The notes beneath the pieces were generated by a model. The model was not told the origin of the DNA, did no database searches, and saw only the letters and a program-made list of their open reading frames with translations. 64,000 bases of DNA, taken from positions 80,068,705 to 80,132,704 of the forward strand of contig CP136067.1 of assembly GCA_032622095.1 (NCBI GenBank), read 5' to 3'. Positions 48,201-60,900 of this stretch are shown one piece after another (position 1 is the first letter of the stretch; every line of letters begins with the position of its first letter). A program made the position numbers and the translations under genes. This stretch comes from Siphonodentalium dalli. Its lineage: Eukaryota; Mollusca; Scaphopoda; Gadilida; Siphonodentaliidae.

Positions 48201-51200
48201 AATCACATTCAAAATATAATACTACTACTGTAATACATGTACTAGGAACCAGTCATTTTTTGGGAGTCGTAGTCTACAAGAAATTAATTATGTGGGTGCT
48301 GCATCACAATGTTGAAATTGAAGATAAATCCAGCATGCAGGAAAACTGTTTTAAGGTGCATATTCAGGTACTGCATCGTAATCCCTATTTTAACAATGAA
48401 AATACAAGAATCCCCTGGCTGAAAGTCCAAAATTAGGATATATAATATACTATATAAATTCTTAACATTCAACCAGTGAATTTGGATATTATCTTTAAGT
48501 GTTGATGGCATACGGTATATATATGTATCTATGATCAATAAAAATAGATAGTTAAATGTACATGTACACATTTGGATAAATAGACTGCGCATGCGCTGGA
48601 AGTTAGGAAGCTTGTTGCATCCAGCTGTTTCGAAGTCTCTCTATAGTATTTTATGAACTTCCGTGATAACAGACTTCCTGGCCGGACTTTCAGGTTCTTT
48701 GAAATTTAGCATTGGCGAGTACCATTGGGAACAATCATTGAAAATCAAATCAAAATCAAAATATCAAAAAGGATCACGGACAATAGTATAACACGTAACC
48801 ATTGATAGTATGATAAAACTTTTCAAATATATGAGGCAATGGCTCCCGAAACGGCAACAGCTTTCATATTTCTCCACAAATTAATAATCGTGCTGACACT
48901 ATTATTAGGCACCTGAGAGTAGGTTTATAAATAACTGAAACTGAAATACTTTTAATGCATCAGAAATACTTTAATAATGAAGTCGTATAAATGATAACTT
49001 TGGAGAATAAAAATGGGCCAATTTTTCCTCCATAAAATTATAAGAAACAGGGTTTTTCCGCCAAGGAAAGCCCTTCAACTGCTCTATATGGATTGCATCT
49101 CCGGCCTTGTTTCAATGAGGAGGGTTAAAATTTTATTGTCCTACTCTGCTCACACCGTGCTCAGATTAGTCACGCATGAATACGCCCAGGTAAATCCCGC
49201 ATTCTTTAATTATTAAGTCAGTTTTTATTCCTCCTCGCTGTCCACAGGACGTGTTTTTCTAAAGGGAGTATTTTTCTGAATTGCGAGTTTATCGACTCAA
49301 TATTTATTGTTGATAACAAACTTGCAATTTATTTGTCGTCCTACCCGCTCGTTAATTAATATTTCTCACATCCGATCGGAAACTGTTTCGTTTCATTGTA
49401 TAAGTAATTTGTTTCCGTGTTTTTGTTTTATCATCGGGATGGCTCTTTCTAAAAAATTAGAAATAAGATGGCCATCTTGACAATGACAAAAGACAGACAT
49501 AGCTTACTTGTGGCGAAACCAAATATTGCATTTTTGTGCTACATATACGGCGTGATGACTAACGACTGAGGACGCTCGTGGTATGGTATGTGAAGTCTCC
49601 AAATTTCGTGCTACACGTGTTCACTTTCAGTCAACTCGCTTCGCTTATTTAATAAGTTCCGTTGCTATGTGAATAAAGTATACTGCCATATCATACATGG
49701 AACTGCTCTTTTAGTTCGCAGAAAGTTGCACAGGACAGCAATGTCTCCTTTGTAATAATTTACATGAATAAATACGAAAGATAGTCCTTGTTATCAGATG
49801 ACATTTGACATTTCTTTTGACTGAGCGATCTGTAACATTGTTTTAAAGATCAATACCTGCGAATCTACGCCCGCCAGTATGTATGAACGTGAGGTCTTGT
49901 CTTAGACACATGGCAAATGTAATAAAACATTACAGCGACTTCAAGGTTTTTAGAAAATTCTGTCTTGTCTATCGTGATTAAATATCTTATAACTCATTGT
50001 ATCATCAGTACAATGGTTACTAACACTCAGTAACAGGGAGCTTATATTCGTTATCACATATATAACCACACTTCCATTGATGTGTTATCTGTTGATATAA
50101 ATATAGTGTTGCATTCTCTACATCCATGTATGTACAGTCTGGGTTACTACGAGTCAGGCGATTGGTTTGGTTGGGGCTCAGGACAACCTTCATCGATGTA
50201 CAAGCCTTGACGACAGCCAATTTTCATTCAACAGTTTTTGTTATCAAATGAATTCTCAATCAAATCATACTTTGTCATTATTTCGGCGAAACTTGGGTAT
50301 ATTTCTTTACACCCACTCTACAATCTTGTTGAATAGGCTTCCCTGATCAAAGACTGCATAGATCTGAATACGTAGTAACCTGACACTCCAGCTACACTTG
50401 GCTCACTTTACTTAAATATACAACGGTGATTCTACCCGTGGTAAGAAATCTGTGGAGCCGTCTTGGATGTACGCCTTGACGTGAGCCCACTGGCCTACTT
50501 GTGGCAAGTAACCATATCCAATGGGAACTTGGTAAAACGGGAAATCTTTGTCTTCAATACAGAGCACCTTGTTCATAAGGGGCATGGTCAGGGTGTTTTA
50601 TTGGCTTGCCAGCATCTCACTGAATTTCAATTAAATCGATGTTTATCCTTATTCTCATCTGCCAGATGATTTACAATTTCCGACGTCCACAGTTTAGCAA
50701 TTAAAATTGTGACTCTTTGTGATGTAACGACTGTGATCAGTGTCACCAATTTGAAACATCTGACCTCTTATCCTCAGACATTCATGTTTTTAGATAAATT
50801 CAAATAATTCGGTCCCATTGAAATATTATGGTTTAAGTGCCTCAATGCCATAGTACCGTAGGACCTAATATGCATCGAAAATGGCGAGCATGCTATGTAT
50901 TGCAAGCCGTAATAGTTCCATACATTGTACATGGCAATAATATGGTATCAGGACCTCCCGACACTATGCCGTCAGAACTGACTATGCTTACATATGGTGA
51001 ACAGTTTTCACCCCAATACTGACATACTTTGCGGTTTTAATCGGTGCATAATAAAGGCCAACAGCGAAATAGAAAGCATATATATTGTCACGTGCTCCAG
51101 AATCACTGCCAATAGTCTTTCCAATAGAGTCCATCACTTGGCTCCTTAACTCCTATTTCCACATATATCGAAACGATAATCTGACAAATAGCTTTTACTC

Positions 51201-51936
51201 ATGTATGAAGCGCAGTTACATGAAACACATTTATATTACGCATGACCACTGCCCATATAATTTCCATAAAAGAGTCCAAACCATGACTCTTTTCCTTCTA
51301 TTGCCACATATCCAAATGATTATCTGGCGAATATCAGAAAGGACTGCATTTGTATTGTCACATGTCTAAAGCGCGATTACATGAACAGCGTTTATATTGC
51401 GCATATCCACTGCCAACATAATTCCAAAGAGGCCAAGACATGGCTCTTCTCCTTCTATTGTCACATATCCAATGATTATCTGGCAAATAGATTCGATACA
51501 AGCATAATGACAATGAAGGCATTTGTATCGTCACGTCCGCTGTCAGTGCACTTTTCTAACGGAAACCGCCTAGTTCTTGCACATGTGCATTCGGAACTCA
51601 TCGTCCTCATAAACGAGAAAAGACAGTATCTTACCTGTAATTCAATTTATAGCAGGTAAGATCACGTGGCCAGGAGAATAGAGTAAGTTTTATATTAACC
51701 TTACTTTCAATTCAATAACTAACAGACTGTATTGTATATTAACCTTGGTTTGTAATAACTAACAGAATGTCTTGTCTTGCAGTCGAACGTGATTCGACTT
51801 TGATGGCCATATACTGTGCGGGTTGCTCAATAACGGGTGTATTACTTGTCATAGTTGGGTGAGGGCATATTAGTCCATGATTACAAAATTTGAACAAACC
51901 GTACCAGTCTTTACCTCGGGCAGGACCAGTTCTGGC

Positions 51937-51985
<49 letters not shown>

Positions 51986-54900
51986 ATTATTGGGCACCTG
52001 GGAGTAGCCTTTGGCGGCTGTTCTGGGTGGGGAAGACTCATCACGTGACGCTATTGCTCATAGCGCACCAGCCAAATGGCCTTCTGACTCTTCCCCATGG
52101 TGCAGTGGCCAACATCTCCACAAGATGGGGTCCAGTCGATCCCCTGGAATCGTACACCTTCGGGTTACCTCCGGGCCTGCTCCTCTGCCGCCATGTGATC
52201 ATAGTGGTATGTCATCGACATTTATTCCAGTTTGGTCAGGACCACCTGCATTTGGGGGATTCCATGGAAGGGGCTTCCTTTGGTCAAGTGGCTCATCAGA
52301 ACTTATCCCTTCTGCCCTTCTGGCCTTGGGGCGCAGCCTATTCTACCTGGGCCATTAATGATGCACCAGAATTTTTGGAGGGGGGTGACCTTGGACAGGA
52401 AATAGCTCCTTAACCCAAATGCAAGAGCATTTGTCTTGCGTCGAACCATTTCAGAGTAGGCCTCTTCCATAGTATGGCATCCCAACTTGATGCAGCCAAT
52501 TCTGTTGCTGGCGTCAATCCTGACATGCTTCTCTGCATCACATGGCGTCGGCAGGTTTGACGATGATGAGCAAGAATCGCGGGTCGACAGTGGGTCCCCA
52601 GGCACACTGTTGGACGAGGATTCTGACATTGCTCTGGTAAGTGATTTTGTAAAAAGGACGAGGACACAGGTTGATATACACTTCTTCCAAAAGCTATATT
52701 GCTTAATTTAATTAAACAATTTGCACAAAAGTACCAGTATTTACCTCAGTCAGGAAAGCTCCAGCACTGTAGCCTTTGAAGGATGTTCTGGATGGGGAAG
52801 ACTTGTTGTCGCGTGCCTCCAAGAGCTGCACCAGCCAACCAGCCTTCTGACTCTTCCCCACGGTGCAGTGGCCCACATCTCCACAAGATGGGGTCCAGTC
52901 GATCCCCTGGAATCGTACACCTTCAGGATACCTCCAGGCCACTCCACCGGTCATTTTGCAACTTTGATCATTCTGCTAAATTTGATCATTTTGAAATGTA
53001 CCAGAAACTTGTCATGTGCGCCATCATAGATCACTGATGCTTATATGCCTGTTCATCAAGTCATCAGTGGTGTTCTCTAATCTCTATATATACTGGTATG
53101 TAATACCTTGGATCATGATGGCGTTCCCTGCTCTATACATTATACGAGGTTGGAGTAGGCATTTGTGGCATGATATAATGATACGTACATCATACATCGC
53201 TATGATATCTGCAGCATATCATTTTTACATCTGGTTTGTGTATCAGGGAGAAAATTACTTTTGAAATTTTGATTAGCAAATAACCTCACATTGACATGAT
53301 TAGATAGCATTTTATAACATCATATATATAAAATTCCTAGCTATTATCCACATTTCAGTAGCATATTGCGATGCGATACCAGTTCATTTGTTCCCTGGTG
53401 TATCATAAGCATCCTGATATCTTATGACATACACAATGGCTACATGTGATGTCAGTTCAAAATGTGAACTGTTGAGAGAATGAAGAAGATGACAAAGAGA
53501 ATAGGATGAAGCGACGGAAGAAGTGAAGGGAAAGAAGTCTCTTCAACAGTTATACTTGCTTGGTTGTCTCGCTAGCATGAATTATATGGCATTACCTGGG
53601 ATGTTTCTTCCAAAAACAAAGGGGGGAGGTCCACGTTTGAGCAATGTCGGAATCTGAATTGTGAGCTCTTTCACGTAACATAATCCAGGGTTTCCGCTAG
53701 GGGGTAGGGGAATGGGGCCGGTAGCCGTCAAGGGGAAAAATCCAGGTAAAAGTGGCCTGTTTTAGCACTGGTTGAACTACTTTCGTTATATCGGCCAATA
53801 GAATTGTGTGAGAGTAGAAATGGCAGATTGTTTTGTTCCATTTCTGCCCAAGTGCCAAGCTATCAAACCTTATACATGTACCTCTAACTTTAAAACTAGT
53901 AAATTTATTAGATATAAATTAATTTACGAAGTACAGAACACCATTAATTTGGATCTCGAGTTAAACGTGCTCGTTAATGTTAAAAGACTCACTGTGGAAG
54001 ACCCAGCAGATATTTTGGATGCATAACGTAATCGGAATATATTTTAGCAGCTGCAGTGTAAATATAGAAGGCTGATTACATATCTGGCCGATGACTATTC
54101 TTTGTGGGCAGTGGTAAGATGCCTTGATGCCCGGTGCGGCTACTCCCACATTTCTCTCTCGCTCTATTACAAAGTGAACAGTATATTTTGCAGTATAAAA
54201 CATGACAGGTATGATTAAAATACTGCTCTTTTGCATAACATAACCGGGTACTAACCGCAACGTAACTAACCAGCATCAAAGGCATAGCTTCTAGTGATGT
54301 CAGTTCCGATCACTTCCTGTTTCAATTTTCTGTATAACAATGCGTTTAGAGTGTGTACACTCACAAGATATAAAATAAATTCACCTTTTAAAATTCCTTA
54401 GTACTATTCCAACAAAATTCAGAAGTTTTAAACATCTTTATACCTTTATAGACATGCAGTATGTCCTGGGGTATGGCATGAGGGGAAAACTTGGCGAGGG
54501 GAATGGGTCATGGGGACCCCCTGCCGGTATAGCGGAAACCCTGCATAATCATATCAGATTCATGACTAAATCACATTTACATGAAATCTGTTTCGGAAGA
54601 GTGCATTCCCATCGAATTTGGATATTAATTAACTTTATTGCTCGTGCCTCCTCCTGGGCTTGCATTCTAATTCATATAGTTCAGTTGAAGGGCTTTCCTT
54701 GGCGGAAAAATATAATTAAAAAAATTATAATTAATTTTTCCTTAATAAGGGAAGCCCGAAACTGAACCATCATGGATCCCTCCCATGATGGTGCCATTCC
54801 CAACCCTGCGGCTCGCAAATCTCATAATTAGGTCGGAAATAAAAACTGACTTGATAATTAAAGAATGCGGGATTTACCTGGGCGTATTCATGCGTGACTA

Positions 54901-57900
54901 ATCTGCATGAGCACTGTGTGAGCGTAGTAGGACAACAATAAAATTTTAACCCTCCTGATTGACACAAGGCCGGAGATGCAATCCATATAGTTCAGTTTCG
55001 GGCTTCCCTTAAGGAAAAATTTATTATAATTTTTAAAATTATATTTCTACTAGTGGTTGGGGAATTGGATCCATATAGCAAACTGAATATAGATCTAGCA
55101 AAAGACCTCTAAATTAAAAAAATAATAATTATTAGCCAATCACTAATGTCGACTTTGATATGTTCCACAATAAATTTATTTTGTTGGATTAAATTGTTGA
55201 TGTGCGAATTTTTTAAGAAAATTATATTTCAGGAAATCAAGAAAAATGGTTTACTATAGTAGCCAGCATTATCTGACATTACAAATAAAATTCTCTTCAT
55301 TACCACCCCTATCTGTTTAACCCTTTCTCAACTAAATACTCATTGATGAGCAGTTCCCTTATGAAATATAATTCAGATAATAAGTTCAACATTAGCCGTT
55401 TGTTGAACATTTTCAGAACACCACCAGTGAATATAAAGCATCCAAGTGACATGACAGTAGGCTGAAAAAACTTTTTTCCAGATCTTTGGTACCCACCACA
55501 CCCTTATTTGAAGGAAAAAATATTTTTTTCCAATTCCATGCGGGGTACCCACCCCCATTTTTACCTCCAAATCTGTAGTCTCACACCATTTAAGCTTGAT
55601 GGTCAGTATTACAGTTACCCTATTTCTGTTTCTGGTTCTTCTAAGTCATTTCAACATTGAGAAGAACCGCATGAAAAAATGAATGAAACAGAAATTTCAG
55701 TCTGAGAACAGATAAGAATCGTATAAATCTGCACCCAGTGTTGTCCAGTTTGTTTTTGTAGACTAATTGATGCATGACAGTATTGACTTGTAAACAAGTT
55801 AGGCCAAAAAATAAAAAGATAGTATGTTTCCGCTAACGATGTGAAAAAATTAGGGTGGGTAGGTAGGGAATTTTTGTTTTTTTTACCTTTTTAAATTTTT
55901 TATCCAGCTGCAGAATGCAGAAATATTGAACTACCTCGACCGAAGTTACATAAAATACCGACTCATGTTGTGGGGAAAGTATCGCTTGAACAACACAGTG
56001 GAAATATACATTAAGATTGAATAAAAGATCAAACTTGGTTTATACTTAATTAATTAAGTGTGTGATTTGTTATGCATTTTCATAATTTTGGCTATATTAC
56101 TTGGTATGAAATTGTTGTCACTAATGTTTTATGAGAATTTTACCCATAATACATAGAGGATATCTACACTTTTTGGTTGGATATGGGAATTATCTCATGA
56201 GTAATGGCAAAAAAATGAATTACCACGAGTGGAAATTATTTTTTTTTTGTCATCACGAATGAGATATTTTACCATGTCCAACCAAAAAAATGTAGATGTT
56301 CTGTTTATTATATGCTCCACTCAGTTGGACCATGACTCAACTCGAAAGAAGAGTAAAGAGATCAAATTTGTATACCCAAGCACAATTAACCATTAATGAG
56401 CTTGTGCATATTAAAATAGTTCCATTTTCAGACAGATTGGTTGAGGGATAAAGGGGTTAACATCACAGTATATTTAAGAAAATAATTTAATTGATCATAT
56501 ATCACAGTTTTTTTCAAACTGAACACTCAGGGACTTTTAGCTTAGTCTTCCATCTAGAAACCTAATCACTTTTAATTTTAGCGCGGATGGATACGAGTGA
56601 GATATCGATATCTCACTAGACGGATAACGGTTTATATCTGATACAAAAATACTACTATTTGATAGCTTAGCATATAATAAATGATAATACCACCATTACA
56701 CCGGTACTTGTATTGTGATGACTACGTCCCATTTTCTGGAGGTAGCCAGTACATGTACATTCAACCTACTAGTAGCATGCCTGGTTTTTGGAAACAGTAC
56801 ATGTAGCTATATAGATACCCCTTCCATATGTGGTGATAACCTCTATATTTATACCTATACACACCCACCATGTCTGTTGATAGTTCCCAACCAAGGCTTA
56901 AAACAGGCCTGATATCCACTCTCAGGAAACTAAAATCGCAAAATCATGCCCATCAATCCATGAATCCACACCTGAACTTTTAACTGTTGAGATCCAGCTG
57001 TCACTTTATGGTCACTTTACACAGGGATATGTTAGAAACCATGTGTTTTGCAACTATAAATGAACATCATTATGTATGTGCATTGGTGGGGGTTTTTTTT
57101 ATTTTTATTTTTCAGCTTTTTCTCAAAATATCAATAAAAAGATTAGGGTTGGCGGTTATTTTTTAGGGTCGGTCGATGTGCTTAAACATAGTATCTTTTT
57201 TCTTTGGCCATATATGAACATTTTATTAAATTTCTACTGATTTTCAGTAATCACCTGAAAACTCTTATCAAAATAATAAAATATCAATTTTGGCAAAACA
57301 TTTATGCTAAATAATACTGGATCCACAAGATCTTACACCATCTCACACCATGGCTTTTAACAGATTTATCAGCATCCATGTGGCTTTGATGTGAAATTTA
57401 ATTTTGTGTCCATAAACAAACAATAAATACAACTAAATAAAACAAACAAAAGTTAACACTGGATGTTGCTTTAAATAGGATTCAATAATTTCTAGCATGA
57501 TGAGATTTCCATGTTTTTGCCTCTAATTATGTCTGTCTGATCAGGTATATAATGAGTAAATATTAATGCTATAAATGAATAGCTTTTTTCATTTTATTTA
57601 CATTAAAGTTTATTCATGTGCTACATAACTGTCCATTTTCATCTGGAACCAGTAGCATTGGTACATGGCAATGTGATCGGATGTAAAAGGCGAATTCCTG
57701 AAAGTTGGTTTGTAATCTGGATTTATGAGAAGCATCATGCCAATATCCACACTAACTACCCCCCCCCCCTCCCCAAAGCACTGCCCTAAGTGTCATACAC
57801 ACCTTAACAATGATGCTGAACACTTTGAGGCAATTATATTGCAGAAATGTTGTAAGAGGAAAAAGTTGCGACCACTCAGGAAAAAAGTGACTTTTTTCTC

Positions 57901-60900
57901 AGTTGAATCACCCACCCACCCCGGCCTACTGTATGGAAAAAAGTGGATGACCCCCCCCCCCCCCCCCCCATTCATCTACTTATATTTCCTGAACATCCCC
58001 CACATGAATAATAGATCATGTATACTTCTATAAATGACTGAGAATTCATTCAGTAAAGGAATGGTTAATTTCAATTGGATAGAGGCATCGTGATAGGATT
58101 ACTGAGTCCAGTGCTGCGCCACACAGGCTATGGTATGACGTGGAAGGAGGGATGCGTTATGACCTGGGGAGGTTTGAGAGGAGCTGTTGGATTAGCCCTC
58201 GCTCTGCTAGTTGCTGAGGAACATTCATTGGATAAAGACAATGTGAGACTGAAAGTGAGTTTTTAAATTCGCAGGTTTCAGGTAATATAATCAAGTGCTC
58301 AATCCCTTTGACAATTTATGCTTTCACTTCCATATAATAATTTTAATAACTGTTGTGTATGTTGCATGGTTTTCTCTGTTAGACAGTCGGCTTAAAATTT
58401 ACTGTCACAAATTTAAACATACCATATTTGAAACAGTAAAACTAGTGGTCTACCACTGAAAACTATGTAGCACAATTTTATTTTATCCCCCGCAAATTAA
58501 AGCCACATGGCGGTTTGTGCTCCAAAATATATACACCCAATAATATTCCCTTTTTAAAAACATTCTGTTATCGAAAGATGTCAATAAATACCTGAACTAA
58601 ATATGTCAATAAATACCTGAACTACCATTCTACGAGCATTATATGTCACAGAAAGATGCATTGAAGTCATAAAAAATACAACTTCGAACAAAATGTACGT
58701 GTCCTGTACAAAAAACAGTGTCAGTTGTATTCATCAGAAAAGGAATGTCCAGAAAAGGTTTATTGTGTTATCATCACATGAAACTATTTACAAACTTCAC
58801 GCCCTGCTTTTTATTAGGTTTAATCAGCAAAATTATACAGTACCATAAATGTTACAGACCGACGACAGCTCAAGATTTTATTCCCATGGCCTACAGTTGC
58901 AATTTGTATGTGACTACTGGTTGAACAAATTTAACCGACACAAGAAACAAAACATGTATTTTCAGCACTATAACAACAAATTTGTTCGTAAATCTTCCAC
59001 ATAGGTATGTTTTGAAATACCTCTTACCACATTATGTATACATAATTTTGGGGTTCTAAGAAGCCATGTCCGTTTAAATGAAGTTTGGCAGGGGATATAT
59101 CAAAATGGTTCTGTCCGTCCGTAACAACTTTGGATCGAGCTCTCAACCTAAAGTCATTATAGGTCAGATTTCAATTATCTTTGACACTTATGAACCGCCA
59201 TGGGGAAGGGAAATCTAAACGGAACTGGTTTTGTCCATACATTTGTTGCAGAGTTATGGCTTTAGTTGAAAAGTCATCTGTGACAAGCCTGATTTTAATG
59301 TGTCTGACATTTGCAGAATGAGGTCCCCAGAGGGTGAATGTAGTGATGCTAAGCCGCACAGTGGGCTAGCATCACCAAATTCACCCTCTGGGGACCTCAT
59401 TCTGCATGGTCTCATCTGCTATGGGAGACAAATACTCAGATTAATGTTCCCAAATGGTGAATATTGTGATGTACACCATTTGGGAACCTTGATTATGCAA
59501 TGTGTCATCTGCCAATTTGGGAAATAGAGAAACTAAACTAATAAATAAAATAGAATCTATGTGAAGAAGTTTCTTTAGAAATTTGATAATTATAATAAAG
59601 AAACTTTTCCAAGAAGATAAGTCCTAAGCAGAATGAGGTCCCCAGTGGGTGAATTTACTGATGCTACCCACTATGCAGGATATCGTCACTAAATTCACCC
59701 TCTTGGGACCTCAGTTTGCAAATGACAGGCACCTTATTATGTGCCAACTTTTGATCTGTCATGTTTGAATGATATTTAGTAGAAGCATGAAGGGAACAAT
59801 ATCCACATGTAAAATGTTTTGTCCATTTATCAGTTATGGCCATTAGACTGTAAATTACATCTATCCCTGTATCTTCAGGACGTCATATTACATAGGATGA
59901 GATTAATCTTTGGTACAGTCATGACAAGGTTTATGCTAGCCGAAAATAAATGAGACCATTTGGCGGGAAACTCCAAACCCGACTAGGTGACCAATGGTGT
60001 GGCCCATCTGGAGACAATTTTGGCTTTTGCGAATGAAAAGTAGCCATTTTTCTTGCACTTGCACCTGGGACAAGAGTCAGGAACTTTGAAGATTTATACT
60101 AAAAACAAATTGAATGTGGATGTGAAATAATACAAGTAATGTACCTAAAAAGAGTGGCAGCCTGGTCATAAATTTACGTCAGAATTCAGGTGACAACCAC
60201 ATGCTTCTTAAATTATCGGGATTAATATGTATTTTTATTATTTATTGAGAGTAAATTATAATTTTTGCTTTGGCAGTTTAGAGGTGCTATGAACAAGTAA
60301 ATATATATTTTCTTACAGATCCTTGTTCATGTTTCCGGCATTGTGTTCTTGACTTTGATTCTCAATGCTACAACAATTCATCCACTGCTGACTCTTCTAG
60401 GTTTGTATTTATTTCCACTTGTAAAGATGGAAATATATTTCATGTATTAATTTTTTGCCGAGTTCTATAACAAAATAACCGATGGTTTGATGAATGACAG
60501 TGGTCATTTGTGTCAGTCCATCCATTTGTCTGTATGTCATGACATGACATAAGCGAGATAACTCCAATAAAATTTACCCTATTTTAATCACGTCTGTATC
60601 GCAATGCACACTGCTCTTCTAGGTCTGCATTCATTCATGAAAATAAATATTATATGTAATTTTATATTATATAAATATGCAGAATAGAACAATAGGGAGG
60701 TTTAGATCGAAAGCTTCTAATTTCAAACCTTTCTTTACTAAATGGATTCTCCCAATCAGTTAAAAAGTGTACATCGGAATGGTCTGTCATTGATTTGGAT
60801 GGATGTTAAGGGGATAAAAGCAGACGACAGATAAATAAAAGTGGTGAAGGAGCCCTATCTATTGAGGGAAATGTTTAGATAATAAGTTCAATGAACGACC

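Larger units (their letters stand above)
46876..58082 (+). other. SLC9C intron 7
   Basis: 11.2 kb. A TTAACCCTTTATCAAATAAC end lies immediately after the donor. An AAGATGGCG-TCCAATATGGCC repeat fragment is at 47110. Others are a fragment at about 49050-49220 that recurs inverted at about 54830-54990, a tandem 155-bp block at 51081-51549, a duplicated GC-richer block at 51890-52955 and MITE-like ends at 54670-55045 and 55317. No exon of the exchanger is expected between exons 7 and 8, since they join in phase. Confidence 0.6.
58255..60318 (+). other. SLC9C intron 8
   Basis: Contains the hairpin cluster at 59312-59719. Short frames elsewhere are unsupported. Confidence 0.6.

Noticed and set aside
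51739-52413. Plus-strand frame of 178 codons with a poly-Pro run and the matching poly-Gly frame on the minus strand
   Set aside because: Both cross the 47-base C homopolymer; the length of the run sets the frame, so the continuity is not meaningful.
55900-56025. Possible additional exchanger exon in intron 7
   Set aside because: All frames contain stops or lack NHE similarity, and exons 7 and 8 join directly with the family's conserved sequence.
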